From contig VIIQ02000199.1 in assembly GCA_007449985.2 (NCBI GenBank), positions 1-64,000 of the forward strand: DNA of 64,000 nt. Direction: 5' to 3'. This DNA comes from Desmodesmus armatus. Taxonomy: Eukaryota > Chlorophyta > Chlorophyceae > Sphaeropleales > Scenedesmaceae. Every line of letters begins with the position of its first letter. Positions within the stretch are counted from its first letter, which is position 1. A model generated the notes under the pieces. It was not told where the DNA came from. It did not search any database and saw only the letters and a program-made list of their open reading frames with translations. Below, piece after piece: positions 34,668 through 46,962 of the stretch. A program made the translations under genes and the position numbers.

Positions 34668-37484
34668 CTAGCCTGCTGCATTGCCAACCCCATTGAGTTG
34701 TGGGCTCTGCCTGCACAGCGTCTGCAGCTGCTTCCACACTGGCTGCAGGCAAAAACAAAGCATTGACAGTCCTCAATCATAGGTGCATCTCATCCCATCC
34801 CACCATCGCTTGCATGATTGGGCTCATTGGCTCACAGGGAGCATAAGACCCTAAGACCATACTCCTCCACCATGCACCGTGTAGGCTGTGCAAGTAACCG
34901 TAGCCTTGTAGCTATGCTACGGCACCTGGATCCCAGCAGCATGCCCGGCATGCCGGACCCAAATACGTGTCTGTGTGTAGCAAATATGTCATATTGTTTG
35001 TATCCCGTGTGTGCAACCCACACAAGGTGAAACCACGCCATGCTGCTGCTGTTGTGCTTACAGCAACAGGCAGTGCCCTGCAGCTGCCTCTGCATGGGAG
35101 TCACTAAAACAACATGCAAGAAGCCCCCTCACCTCATCACCTGCAAAGAGGTAAAAGCTGCGTGCAAAGTGTGAAGGCCCGCCAACCTCGACACTGAGGC
35201 CATCACAGGGTCCAACTTTCAGTGCTGATAGGCACGTGAGTGATGTCAGCTGCTCCAGCCCTACATCTGTCAGCTCAGGGGAGTCCTCACACCAGAGCAC
35301 CTTCAAATGAGTGAGCTGCCGCACCGCTGGCACTGCTGCATCGCACAAGGCTGGGCCACCGATGCACAGCTCTGTGCAGCTGGGCGGCAGCTGCAGCAGA
35401 CCAGACATGGCACCAGGGTGCACCGCCCCAGTGATGTTCAGCAGCTGCAGCTCGGGGCAGCTGCTGCCAATGCTGGAGAGCTCTGCACCCGTTATGCAGC
35501 AGCTCTCAGCATTCGAGCTGATCATACATTGCTGGCCAGTGTTTGGCAGCAGCACAAGCTTGCGCAGCTGCAGCTGCTTGCCAGCTGGGAACATGTGCTG
35601 CACGGCGCCACGCGGCAAGGGCGCACAGCCCCACTCCCCCGAGACCCCAAGATAAGTCAGCGCAGGAGAGGCTGTCAGCGCTGCGAAGCGCTCTGCAGCC
35701 AGGCCCCCGCAATGCTGCCCAAGTTCAAGCTCGCTGAGGCTCAGGTGTTGCAGCTGCGTGTAGCCCGCCAGTGTGCTAAGCAGAGCGCCGATGCCTTCGG
35801 CAGCGTCGTGCTCTCCCTGAGGCAGCAGGGTGCAGTCTTGGAGCAATCGCCGCTGCATCTGTGTTGCCCCGGCAAGCTCTGCTGCAGAGATTGCGACGCA
35901 TTCGAGCTGCAAGTCCACAAGCCCTGTGAGCTGCATTAGCTGCATGCGTGACAAATATGGCCATGCATCGTCATCCTCTTCTGACATGTCGGATGGAGCG
36001 TCGTCCTCATAGAGAGACCGGCAGTCGATATGGTTCCTGTAGTTGCTCACACACAGCCGTGTGATACTACTGGGGAGGTTGGCTAGGCAGCTGGCAGACT
36101 GCCCAGAGGCCAGGTACACAGACAGCTCCCTCAAACCACCCAGCCGGCACACTTGCTGCGCAGCAGCATGGCCCAGGGGTTCGGTCAGCTGCAGCACCGA
36201 CAGCTGCTGGTGCTGCTGCAGCATGCTGCTTATGGTGGCCTTGACTGCCTGATATCTGAAGGCAGCCGATGTCTGGCTGCTATCGTCGTGGAACCAACCC
36301 GGGATTTTGACAGCCAGACCAGTCAGCCGCGTTGCTGCTGCTGCCAGCTGTCTCAGACTGTCGGGGCTGGACAGCTGGCATTGATACAGCTCCAGCTGTT
36401 GCAGGTCCCGTAGTCCCACCAACTGCTGCTACTGCCTGCCAAGGTCACTGGAGTCCCCTATGCTGCTGCTGCTGCTGCTGCCGCCACTGCTGCCACCTTT
36501 GTCAGGCAGGGCTGCTGGCAGCAGCAGCAGCAGGTCAAAGCTTGTGAGGCTCAGCTGTTGTAGGTGCTGCAGCCGGGCCAGTGGCAGCTGCAGCAAGAGT
36601 CGCACGTGTACAACGCTCAGCTCAAGGCCCAGCAGCTGCGGACCATGCCGGGCCAGCCACGGCTGGAAGCTGGGTAAGGCTTTTGCTGTGAGTTTATGTG
36701 TGATGTGTGTTGTGGCTGCTGTGGCTGCTGCTGCCCAGGAGGTGCACACCAGGGCGCAGCTGGAGAGGCGGTGCTGTTGCGGTACGTGCTGCAGGACCGC
36801 TGCGAGCAGCGCTGGCGGCAGTTGGGAGATGTGGGTGGTGCTGGGGGGTCCTGCAGTACAGCAGGGGGCGGAGGCAGGATGGACACGTCTGCTGTTGGTA
36901 TGCAGCAGCAAGCGCAAAGAGAGCGCACCAGGTGATGTCAGAAAGTGAGGAGGCTGACTCGACAGCTTGCATGTGATGACAAGTTGTCCCGCTGCCATGC
37001 AGGCAACAGTGTGTGTGCTGACCACCTGCCAAGCAAAGCGGACTCTGTGTGCACTGGTAGAGAGGCATGCAGACACGGAACAGCACTGGCGGCTGGAGGC
37101 TGACCCTGCTGCACATGTTGTGCAGTCATCTGCGCACCTCAATCGCTGCTTCTGACCTTGCATGTGCAGTATGTGGAAGGGCTTGTGATGGCTCTCCTGC
37201 TACAGCCAAAGCTGAGAGGGCCGAGAGGGCTGAGAGGGCCGACAGAGCTGAGAGGGCTGATAGAGCAGAGAGCCCGGACAGTCCTGACAGGGCTGATAGA
37301 GCCGACAAGGCTGAGAGAGCTGCGCTGTCACCACCGCTGGGAGTGCTGCCGTGCTGCTGCTGTTGCTCAGCATGCAGCTGCAAGGGTGCACAGATGAAGC
37401 AGACGTTTCTTCGTCAATATAAAATATTACTAGCTGGAGATCATCATAAATCGTGCATCGCAGGTAGGAAGCACCCACCTGCAT
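34668..37484 (-). pseudogene. F-box/leucine-rich-repeat family II copy B, with lesions
   Basis: Same exon plan as copy A: 37484-37479, 37377-37138, 36850-35133 and 34742-34668. Two lesions are visible. One base is missing next to a C run just after the main exon start at 36,850, which puts the F-box (HISQLPPALLAAVLQHVP) out of frame with the preceding exon. A TAG stands at 36,431-36,429 within a CAG run (frame GRQ-stop-QQLVGLRDL); the frame is open for about 430 codons beyond it. Leucine-rich repeats and the final exon (ending VGNAAG) are well kept. The C-run change could be a sequence error; the TAG is harder to explain that way. I take it as a young pseudogene, or a gene making a truncated F-box product. 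Confidence 0.65.
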
Positions 37485-37955
37485 TGACAAAGCTCTCAGG
37501 GACAGTGTCGTCTGCTGATGGAGATGCTGGACTGGGTTAGTGGGAGTGGTATACACAGGCCCCAGGATGATGATACGAAGCAGTATGATGTCAGACCTTG
37601 TTGAAGAGCAGTATGTTCGCGTCCCTTGTGAAGTGGGCCCAGTGTGTGACAGGTGTGATCTGGGCCAGTTAAACTCACCAAGTAATACTTAGTATGGGCA
37701 CCAACACTCGATCAACCTGCAGCACAATGATCCATGGCTACTCGGACATTTTATTCACAAGGCTCCCTTCACTTCTGAGCAGAGTGAGTGTACCGCTGTT
37801 TGTGCATCTGTACACAGCTCGCTTCAAGGCACTGACGTCCGCTATAGGGCTGCACAAAGTGCTAGTTACCCCAGCACACATAGTGTCGACCTTGCTGCTG
37901 TGCTGTCCACCTGGCTGCCCCGTCATCCTTGCTGCTGTCCCCTCTGGACACAGCC
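37485..37955. promoter_or_regulatory. Shared promoter region of divergent F-box pair 2
   Basis: About 470 bp between the two starts. The same ~95-bp block as in pair 1 lies at 37,866-37,958 (CCCCAGCACACATAGTGTCG, then ACCTTGCTGC, to GACACAGCCATGG). Confidence 0.45.
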
Positions 37956-39883
37956 ATGGAGCCAAGTCCAGCCATGAGGCAAGAGCGTGAGGCAGCTGCT
38001 CCCTTCCTAACTCTGCCTGAGCCAGTCTTGATTCTTCTCATGAAGAAACTACCCAGCGCGGGCGCCTCAAGTACGCTGCGCTGGTCTGCAAGGCCTGGGC
38101 TGCAGCAGCAGCTTCTGCCACTACAGTCATCACTCTTGCAAGAGTGAAAGCTGCCACAGCGGCAGGCCTGGGCATCTGGCTGCAGCAGCATGGCAGGGGA
38201 GCAGTTGAGGCCATCAGAGTGCCTCAAAGACCTGGTAACCATGTGCAGGTGCAGTTGAAGCTGCCAAGTGCTGGCCTGGCAAGCTGGACCTCCTGCACCT
38301 GGACAACTGCGCTGTGGAATTTGCTTACAGCAGCAGTAGTGGACTGCAGGACGGTCCCGCTGTCGCCCTCCCAGCCCTGCGCAGCATCTACCTCCACAAG
38401 TGCAGAGACCCTCTGGGCATCATGGCCCAGTTGGACTGCCCGAAGCTCACAGCACTGAACCTCTTTCCCTCCTACTGACACGGCCCCGCAGCCAGCCAGC
38501 AGCAGGATCCTGACACAGTGCTGTCAAACCTCCTGCAGCGGCTGCCAGAGGTCCAGTCCCTTGTGCTGGGCAATGAGGAGGTCACTGATGCAGCCCTGGC
38601 ACAGCTGAGCAGCCTGCAGAAGCTGCAGCAATGTGTGCTGGCCTGCATGCAGGCCACACCTGCAGTGCTGGCAAGTTTTTCCAGCAGCCTGACGAACCTT
38701 ACGATCATGAGTGGGCAGGGTGTCCTGCAGGAAAAGGATCTGCCGGCAGCAGGGTGGCCGCACCTGAAGCAGTTGAAGGTGTCACGCCGCGCCATGCAGC
38801 CCGCTGTGCTGTCACGACTGACGGCACTGGCGCAACTGACGTTGACTGGGTCTGAGCTGGTCGCACACCCAGACAGGGTGAGTGGGTTTAGGGTTTTGGG
38901 GCGATAGAGCAAGCAAGGGTTGGGGTACAGGGTCTACATATCAAGCAGGGGTGGGGGTTCAGATTTGGCGGTCACAAGCCCCAGCAGCTGTGTCTTGCTG
39001 CCTGCATGTGCTGGTCAGACTTTTGGTGGCCAACTATCCCATGATCAAGACATGAGACTCGGAGGGGTGCTAGGCCATGTTGAAGTTTCTTTCTGCACAT
39101 TTGGCAGATGCATATTGTGCCCTGTGCTTAGCCGGCATGCACAGTGGCAATTTTCAAGATGTGACCTGCGTGCCCCTCTGCACGGGACCTCCCGATCAGC
39201 CTACATGTCGCTCTTTTTGTGACCTTCCGCCTGGCCCGCGTGCTCCTTTCTGCTGCCCTGCCGCCCTGCCTGCATGTTCCTCTCAACCCGCCTGACCTTC
39301 CGCCCTGCCTGCGCACCCCTCTGTATGTGACCTTCTGCCCTGCCCTGCTGCCCCAGTTTCACCCAGGCCACAGGCCGAACACCCTCACAGCAGCCAAGGA
39401 AGGAGGTGCGCAGCTCCTGGCAGCCCTGGCACCCCTCATCAATCTCAAGAAGATAGACTTCACTGACATCATGCTTGAGTTTGTGGCTACACCAACCGAC
39501 GACAACGGCAACTGGGATCTCGAGGCAGGGGCTGTAGTTGGAAGCTTGCTGACCTGCTTCTCAGCCCTGACAGCATCCAGTGTGCTGGAGAGCCTTACGC
39601 TGGCCTACAGGAAACCGGGGCACGTGTACGACCCGGTGCAGCCGCTGCCAACAGGCGCTGTCGCGGCTTTGTTTCCGCCTGGCAGGCAGCTGACGGCCCT
39701 CACAGGTATGTGAGTCAGAAGTGTGGGAGGGGGTGTCGTTACCGTAGTCTGTTTTGCCGCAGCGCGGCGCTTTCTCGTAGTGGGTGGATTTGAAGGATAA
39801 GCTGCAGGGGAACCATGACAGCACTTCAAAGCCAGTGGCTGTTGTAAGGTGCGGGCAATTTCCTCGCTGCTCGATTCAACTGA

Positions 39884-39914
39884 CAGAGCTTGGGCCGCGG
39901 CGGCCCAAGCTCTG
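39884..39914. repeat. Perfect 14-bp hairpin built on an exon-start relic
   Basis: CAGAGCTTGGGCCG, a 3-nt loop, then its exact reverse complement. The left arm is the acceptor and exon 3 start (CAG then AGCTTG) seen in family I genes. Confidence 0.8.
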
Positions 39915-40291
39915 TTGAGTTCGATGGTTGTGGTGCCAGTGAGGTGCATGGACACTGAACTGCTGTGCAGGACTGACATGGCTTTTGCTGCACTGCTTCT
40001 GCCCCCCCTAACCCCACATAGCTTGGGCTTGATGGCACGTACCCTGAAGTAGTGACCAACCTGGCAGAGGACGAGGAGGATGGGCACGACGTAGAAACGG
40101 AACCCCACAACAAGCGGCGTGTTTGTGCCTTCTACTAGTCTCCTTACACAGCTTGTACCGCTAGACTTCACTCCCCCTCCAAGCGTGTGCGCTACAAACC
40201 ACTCCCCTTGCAGAGCTTATGTCGCTCTATCTCTGCCCACCCCCCTTCACACACGTGTGCTCTCATGTACAACCACTCCCCTCCTCACAGA
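39887..40291 (+). repeat. Ladder of exon 3 start relics in intron 2 of family I copy 2
   Basis: AG followed by an AGCTTG-like exon start occurs at 39,887, 40,022 (without the leading A; continues to GLDGTYPEVVTNLAEDEEDG), 40,152 and 40,214, ahead of the true exon start at 40,291. Spacing is about 135, 130, 62 and 77 bp. The intact paralogue at 30,404 shows the same near 32,200-32,250. Confidence 0.7.
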
Positions 40292-41052
40292 GCTTGTGCT
40301 TGATGCCATGGACCCTGAACGGGTGGCAGACCTGGAAAAGTATGAGGAGTGCAACATAGAGAATGACCCCTACGACACAGTCACATGCATGAGGAGCGAC
40401 GACCTTCCACTGCTGCTGGAGGCATGCCCAGGGCTGCAGCGCCTGACCCTCAACTCTGTGCTGCCGCGCGGGTGCCGCGACTTCTCGGATTTCCTGCAGC
40501 AGGCTCAGGTGCGCTTCACATGGTGTGTGTGAGGAGGGGGGGGGGGTGCATGTGTGTGTGGAAGACACACGGATTGAAAGAAGTTACAAGGCCGAAGAGC
40601 GCCACCTCACTCGTCAAGCTCGTGTGAAGGGGGGGGGGTAATTTATCCGTGTACTCTTACGTGCCCCAGGCTCACGGGATTTGTGGGAAAGGGGGCGCGG
40701 GGGGGGGGGGGGGGGGAGGGGGGGCACGTTCAGGGTGAGCAGACACATCAAGTGCATTAACAGAAACACATCTGGTGTGTATTGAGAGGGGGAACTGAGA
40801 CAGATCATCTTGAGCAGCGGCAACTTTGTTGCTATGCGTGTTCAGTCAGCTTAATCTTTGTGGGCAATGTCATAGGTGTGTGGCGACTGTGTCTACGTGC
40901 AACACCCCCCCCACCCCCCCCACCCCACCCACCCACCCCCGGAATCTCCCCCCGCATTGTGTGCAGGACCGCATGCAGCACCTGACTTTCCTGTGCCTAG
41001 GAGGGCTCTGCCTGACGGATGATGTCGCACCAGCAATTGCCGGCATGACCAG

Positions 41053-41385
41053 GTGAGGTGCACACTGCTCCACTGTTGGCTGCAGCAACCCATGTGTTTC
41101 ACACTGGTTTTCCTTGAACCCTGCTTCCAGATCGCCAGAAACCCACTTCTGGAACGACTCTCCAACCTCTGACGTCAGTATCAGCAAGGAGAAGCATGAG
41201 GACTGGTCCTGAAGGCCTTCAGGGCTAATCCTTTAGAAGTCAGCCCAGCACCACGCCTTGCTGGAGGACCTTAGTAAACTCTACAACAGGAGGCAAGGAT
41301 GCCTGCCCACAGCCGCTTGAAACAGGATCAGCCTTGACTCCATCAACGTTGGTGCCGCTGCTTTCCTTGTTGCCTGCTGCACCAG
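41053..41385 (+). mobile_element. 333-bp intron inserted in exon 4 of family I copy 2 (introner-like)
   Basis: The insert starts GTGAGG and ends CACCAG, and its removal restores ACC AGG TTG CGG (TRLRE) and the 234-nt exon length of both paralogues. Both borders carry the same 7 bp, ACCAGGT, as a target duplication would. It has no long open frame. No second copy was seen in the window, so mobility is inferred only from the precise borders. Confidence 0.6.
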
Positions 41386-42063
41386 GTTGCGGGAGCTGGA
41401 GCTGCACAACGCACCAGAGCTGGGCCCAGACGGGGTGGCGCAGCTCACTACGCTGAGGCAGCTGAGCAGGCTGCACCTGCACGGCATCGGCTGCCGGCGC
41501 TGCTTCGATGGCTTGCTCATCTCGCCTTCCAAGGCGAGTACTGCTGTTCACTAGTAGTGCTGCTGCTGCTTATGGTGCTGCGTGTTGAGGGTGCGGGGCA
41601 GGGCCGGGGGGTGCTTGTGATGCTGATGGAGGGCTAGTGATGCAGTGTTGCTAATGGCCTGGCGCAAGAAGGGCTGAGGGACAACCGTGCCGCAACTGGC
41701 TCAATCCTGATGCGCAGTCACTGAGTGCATTTGACGTGAGCCCTTCACGGGGCCGATGTGTCTTGTCCTATAGACATTCCTTTATACAGTACAGCCACCA
41801 ACTATTGTCTGTCTGGCATGCTGCTGCCTGCAGAACGACCAGCCCAATGTGTGGTGGCAGCTGCAGTTTGCGCTGCCGGCTTTCGTCAGCAGCAGTGGGC
41901 AATGCAAGGGGGCTACGACTCGGAAGATGGAGACATGGACACCCCTGATGATGTATATGATGACTACAATGACGACTACGATGAATCATCTGACAGTAAT
42001 GGATGTGTGAGGCGTAGGGGAGGATTGTGTGGTGGGTACTTCCCAGATTCTGCTTACGGGTAG

Positions 42064-42966
42064 TTGCCTGGAGAAGTGATTGCGTTGTGGGCAACAGCAT
42101 CTGATGCAGGCAGCTGGAGAAGTTGCTTTCACAGTTGCCTGCGAGCTACAGTTGCCAGCAGGAGAGGTTTTACAGTTGCACACTTGTGAGCCACTGAGTC
42201 GGTGGTTGTGCGGCGCAAGGGTTGATGACCTTATGAAGGGATTCTGATGCCATGCGGACAGACTATGCCATGGGTGTAGTTGTCAGCATGCAGGCGTCAT
42301 GGGGGCTGATTTTCACACTCTTGGCCGTTGGGCGTCTGTGTTGACTCTGATATCTGCTGCTGGCATGTACATGTGTGTGAAACACCTCATACACATGCTA
42401 GGCTGCAGCCTAGTGCACAGCTGTGCACTTGTTCACACGGATGGTGTGACAACAATGAGTGTGAGCAGCATGGGCCCATGTACCCGGGTACACTCCACGC
42501 TGCAGTTGCGCTGTCTTTCAATGACATTATGGCTGGTAGAGTGTGTTTCAAGCAGCAACAACTGCAACTGAGATCATAGCCCTACCAGTTACCAGCTGGG
42601 CGCAATCAGGCAGTGCAGAACATGGGGAAGCGTGTGACTGTCAAACTTGGCTTGTCTTCTACTGCGAGCAAAGACACATGTCCATCAATGTTATGATACT
42701 GTTACTGTTACTGCAGAAGTTCATGAGGGCACACTGCACAGGTGACCCAGGCCACAACACAACCCCAGCATGCCGGCATAGCACGACATTTCTACAAGCG
42801 CCGCCTCGCGTGCACTCATCAGCCCTCAACTTGCCAGTATCAAGTCCGGTCCAACTCTCCAACTAGCAATACTCAGTAATTCTGCTGTGACCAGAAGACT
42901 GTGAGCAACTCAATACAAGTGACAACATTGACATTTCAGTGCGCACACAACATTGGCTTCATCCAG
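42064..42966. other. Intergenic DNA between convergent family I copies
   Basis: The right half (about 42,760-42,966, minus orientation) resembles the 3' flank of the gene at 30,404. The left half is not recognised. No coding pattern. Confidence 0.45.
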
Positions 42967-45900
42967 TCACCAGTAAGCAGCACACATTGCTCCCCTCCGT
43001 CCTATGCATCCATCGCTGTCAGACGAGTCAGTGTAGTCGTCATCATCACTATCATACGAGTCCGTATCATCATCATCCGAGTCATAGCCCTGCATCGCCC
43101 ACTGCTGCTCCCGCAGCCCTGGAAGCTCCGCTTGCAGCTGCCGCCACACATCGGGTTTGTCCGTCTGCAAGCAGCATGGCAGGACACAAGTTGGCACGGC
43201 TGTGTTATTGGCTCGCCACAAGTTGCAGGGGGGAATGGCGTGCCGCCGCAGTAAAATCACCTCCGCGTCAGTACTATAGCAACCCCCTGAGAGGTGTCTG
43301 GCCCAGCTCCAGATGCGAGGCGCCAAGGCAGTATGAGAACAGCTGTCTGCTGCTGGCAGCACTGGCGGATTGACCTAAAGAGATAGGCACCATTGCGACT
43401 ATTCCCCCAACTTCTTCAACATCTCCACCTCAACTTGCACGTATTCTTGCAAAAGCATTTGATGCAGTCAATTGTGGAGCTAGAAATGTGTTTTTCACAC
43501 GTCAGACATCAGGGCAAGGGCCTCACTCACACCCAAAACATGCGCATGCTGGCCGACAGTAGGTAGCCCTTGCACAACAAAGCAGAGCTCGCCCATCCTC
43601 TGTCACATCCGCACTCCCTGAGCAGTACAAGACCCCCGGCCCCTTGCCCCCCCCCCCCCCCACACACCCATCAGCAGCAGTAGCATAAGCAGCAGCAAGA
43701 GCAGCAGCGCTCACCGGGGGGGTGGAGACCAACAAGCAACCCAAGCAGCGCCGGTGCCCTATGCCCCGCAGCAGCAACCTGCTCAGTTGCCGCATCTCAG
43801 TGAGGTGTGTCACGCCTTTTGGGCCCAGCTCTGGTGCATTGTGCAGCTCCAGCTCACGCAACCTGTTCATGCGGACCAATGCTGGTGCATCATCGTCTAC
43901 CAGGCAGAGCCCTCCTAGGCACAAGTATGTGAGCTGCTGCATGCGGTCCTGCACATCACACAAGGCATCAGAAGTGTGAAGCGTCAAAAGAAACAGGTGC
44001 AAGTGATACTTGTCAGTGGTTGGCTCCAAAGCAGGAGTGACAGATCCGACCACCAAGCAGCAACAGAATGTTTCCAAACATGAAACAACACCATTGGAAT
44101 TCTAGAGAAGCTTGATATGCAAACAACATTACAATACTGGGACAACACGACGCACAACACACACGTAACAAGGCTGAAATTTACTGCATGAGATCCCCCC
44201 CCCCACCTGTCATACAGCTTAGTTCTTACACATACTCCCTCTGTCGACACACATAGTGTGCAGCGCACCTGAACCCCGAGCAAGAACGGAAAAAACTCAG
44301 TGCACCAGCGCGGCAGCACAGAGTTGAGGGTCAAGCGCTGCAGCCCTGGGCATGCGTCCAGCAGCAGGGGGAGGTCATTGCTCCTCATGCAGGTGGTTGT
44401 GTTGTAGGGGTCAGTCTCCAACTCATTGCCATCGTCGTCATCCCCCGCTAGGTCTTCCACCAGTTCAGGGTCCATGGCATCAAGCACAAGCTCTGTGGCA
44501 AACGAGCAGCACAAGTTGTGTGAGCAGAGTAGTAAGAGGCACAAAACATGCCGCTTGCGAGGCAGCTGACGGGGATAAAAACATGCCAGTGATGGGGTAC
44601 AACTTGATATGACCGCAACCTGCTCTGCAGCGACTTGCTTCAAGACGGCTGTCAAGATCCTCCTGAGGCTCAGTGTTTCAGTCTACCCAGTTCAAATCTG
44701 AAGCCACTGCGCTGCGGCAAACGCCGCTGCGCTGCGACAAAATCTCACGGTATCATACCCCCTCCCACATAGGGTCCTCCTGCTGCCCATACCTGTGAGG
44801 GCCGTGAGCTGCCTGCCAGGCGGGAACAGAGCTGCAACAGCACCCGGTGGCAGCGGCTGCGCCAGGTCGTGCCGTTCCTCTTGGCACCTATAGGCCAACG
44901 TAAGACTCTCCAACGCACTGGATGCTGTCAGGACTGAGAAGGGGCTTTGACGATCTGGTGCTGCTGCACCTTCAGGCCGAGGTGCGCTGGTTGGGTAAGG
45001 TGGTAGGGTTTCAAGCATGAGGTCGGTGAGATTGAGCCTCTTAAGGTTTGTGAGGGGTGTGAGTGCTGCCAAGAGCTGTGCGGCACCGTCCTCAGCCTCC
45101 CTGAGCTGAGGGTCGTACGGCTGCAGCGCTGGGGGAACCTGGGGCAGACACAATGGGCAGGCAGAATGAGGCGCGCAAGCAGGGCAAAATGTAATCTAGG
45201 TGGCCACGGTGCCTCAGGTGACGGTCATGGTCAGCATAAGTACCTCTGTCAAAGGTGCAGCAGCAATAAGTCAGTGGATGGCTGGCATGAGCTCTTGAGC
45301 TTCATAGCTACAGGGGTAACTTTGATTTAATTTTATTTGTCAACCTTGCGCAACACCCCTCCACATCTTGTGTGTCCATGAGGTTGAGATAAATCAAATG
45401 GTGTTGGGCCACCTGCGCTCAATTCTGCACAAGCAGACCGAGTAATTTGACAATGAACCCTGCCCAAGCTGTTTCCCCGCTACACCCTCACTTGCTTACC
45501 CTATCTGGGTAAGGGACCAGCACGCAGTCGTGTAGGCTCAGGCTCTCGAGTGCCGTGAGCCGCGATAGCGCCGCCGGCTGCATGGCATGGTGTGACACCT
45601 TCAACTGCTTCAGGTGCGGCCACCCTGCTGCCGGTAGATCCCTTTCCTGCAGCACTCCCCTGCCACACATCAGCACGAGGCTGGTGAGGCTGCTGGAGAG
45701 GCTTTGCAGCATCTCTGGTGTTGCCTGCGGGCAACAGAACTTGCACTGCTGCAGCTTCTGCAGGCAGCTCAGCTGTGGTAGGGCTGTGAGTTGATCGTGT
45801 CCCAGTCCAAGGGACACCAACTCCGGCATCCGCTGCAGGACGGTTGACAGCACTGTGTCAAGCTGCTGCTGCTGGCTGTCTGGGAGAGGATCTGGTGGGT

Positions 45901-46408
45901 CTCCTCCAAACGAGGGGAAGACCTGCAGCGCTGTGAGCTTGGGACAATTCAAATGGGACAGTGTGTCAAATGGCTCCTTGCAGCTGTTGAGGTAGATGTT
46001 GCGCAGGGCGGGAAGGACGACAGCAGGCATGTCCTGCACTGCAGTAGTGCTGCTGGTGAACTCCAGGGCACAGTTGTGCAGGAGCAACTGCTGCAGCTTT
46101 GGAAGGCCAGCACCTGGCAGCTTCAACTGCACCTGGTCATGGGGGCTTCTTGGGACTCTGATGGCTCCAACTGCTCCCCTGCCATGCTGCTGCAGCCAGC
46201 TGCCCAGGCCTGCCGCTGTAGCAGCGTTCACTCTTGCAAGAGAGATAACTGTTGTGGCGGCAGCTGCTGCAGCAGCAAAGGTCTGGCAGACCAGTGCAGC
46301 AGAGGAGAGGCGGTCGTGCTGAGGCAGCTTCTTCAGAATGTGGATCAAGACTGGCTCAGGTAGAGTCAGGAAGGAAGCACCTGCAACATCCCCTTCGATC
46401 AGCTCCAT
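42967..46408 (-). CDS. F-box/leucine-rich-repeat protein, family I copy 3 (intact)
   Basis: Five exons join in phase: 46408-45500, 45138-44793, 44492-44269, 43948-43715 and 43164-42967, 636 residues. Exons 3 and 4 have exactly the lengths (224 and 234 nt) of the paralogue at 30,404. The F-box begins at residue 13 (FLTLPEPVLIHILKKLPQHD, then RLSSAALVCQTF). Leucine-rich repeats follow, and the C-terminus is a striking acidic stretch (YDSDDDDTDSYDSDDDDYTD). It is likely an SCF substrate adaptor. The orientation is opposite to the other two family I copies, so this unit has been inverted. Its divergent partner is the broken family II copy C. The start ATG in CAGCCATGG matches the paralogue; an in-frame upstream extension is not conserved. 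Confidence 0.8.
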
Positions 46409-46962
46409 GGCTGTGTGTGCAGGGAGGGACAGCAGCAAGGGTGCGGGCGTGGGCAGCAAAGCAGCAAGGTGAAACCACGTGTGCTGGGGCCACTGGCACG
46501 CTTAGCAAGCCCTTACAGCAGGTTTGTGTCCCGTGGTGAGCTGTACACCCCTGGCACAGGTGCCAAGCACAAACACTCACTCAGCTCAGAAGTGAAGAGG
46601 CCTTGCCAAGTTGGGGTTGATCTATGCACCCGAGTAAAGAACAGCGAAATGTCCCTCGTCTGGCTTTGAACAAAAGTTTACTTTCTACTCTTGTAAAGCA
46701 TTGTGCTGCAGGTGGGGGTCGATTGTCTGGCTACCACTTTTGCGAGTTGAACTGGCCCAGATCACAGTGTGATCATCACACCTGTCACACCACATTCGCC
46801 GCTCATAAGTCCTGTACCCGCGTATACACTCAAACTGTGCTTCTGTGTGATTGTAGGCTGACATATCCGCATCAGCGTCCTGTCACAACTGCTCCCACCA
46901 ACCCAGTCCGGACAGCACCAGACTCCCAAATCCACTGCAGACGGTCCCTGGGAGCTTCGTCA
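46409..46962. promoter_or_regulatory. Shared promoter region of divergent F-box pair 3
   Basis: About 550 bp between starts. The ~95-bp block next to the family I ATG is present in inverted orientation at 46,406-46,500 (minus strand CCCCAGCACACGTGG, then TTTCACCTTGCTGC, to CACACAGCCATGG). Confidence 0.45.

Larger units (their letters stand above)
37956..42063 (+). pseudogene. F-box/leucine-rich-repeat family I copy 2, degraded, with an extra intron
   Basis: Exons match family I copy 1: 37956-38877, 39357-39705, 40291-40508, 40967-41052 plus 41386-41533, and about 41834-42063. Lesions: a base is missing in the F-box near 38,055 (LILLMKKLP, then frame lost) and another near 38,278. A TGA replaces a codon at about 38,476 with the frame open on both sides. 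A further shift lies in the last exon near 41,875, before the acidic tail (YDSEDGDMDTPDD). Exon 4, one 234-nt piece in both paralogues, is here two pieces of 86 and 148 nt around a GT-AG intron. The donor after 41,533 is GC rather than GT. Intron 2 holds a ladder of exon 3 relics. Confidence 0.75.

Noticed and set aside
36429..36431. Variant genetic code reading TAG as Gln
   Set aside because: TAG replaces CAG here once only; the intact genes end at TAG, TAA or TGA where expected and use none internally, so a point mutation is simpler.
37158..37397. Frames rich in RAERADRA or RGLIEP repeats opposite the (Leu-Ser-Ala)n exons, also at 29,598 and 47,045
   Set aside because: They are shadows of the Leu-Ser-Ala repeat exons; splice sites and the conserved gene plan support the other strand.
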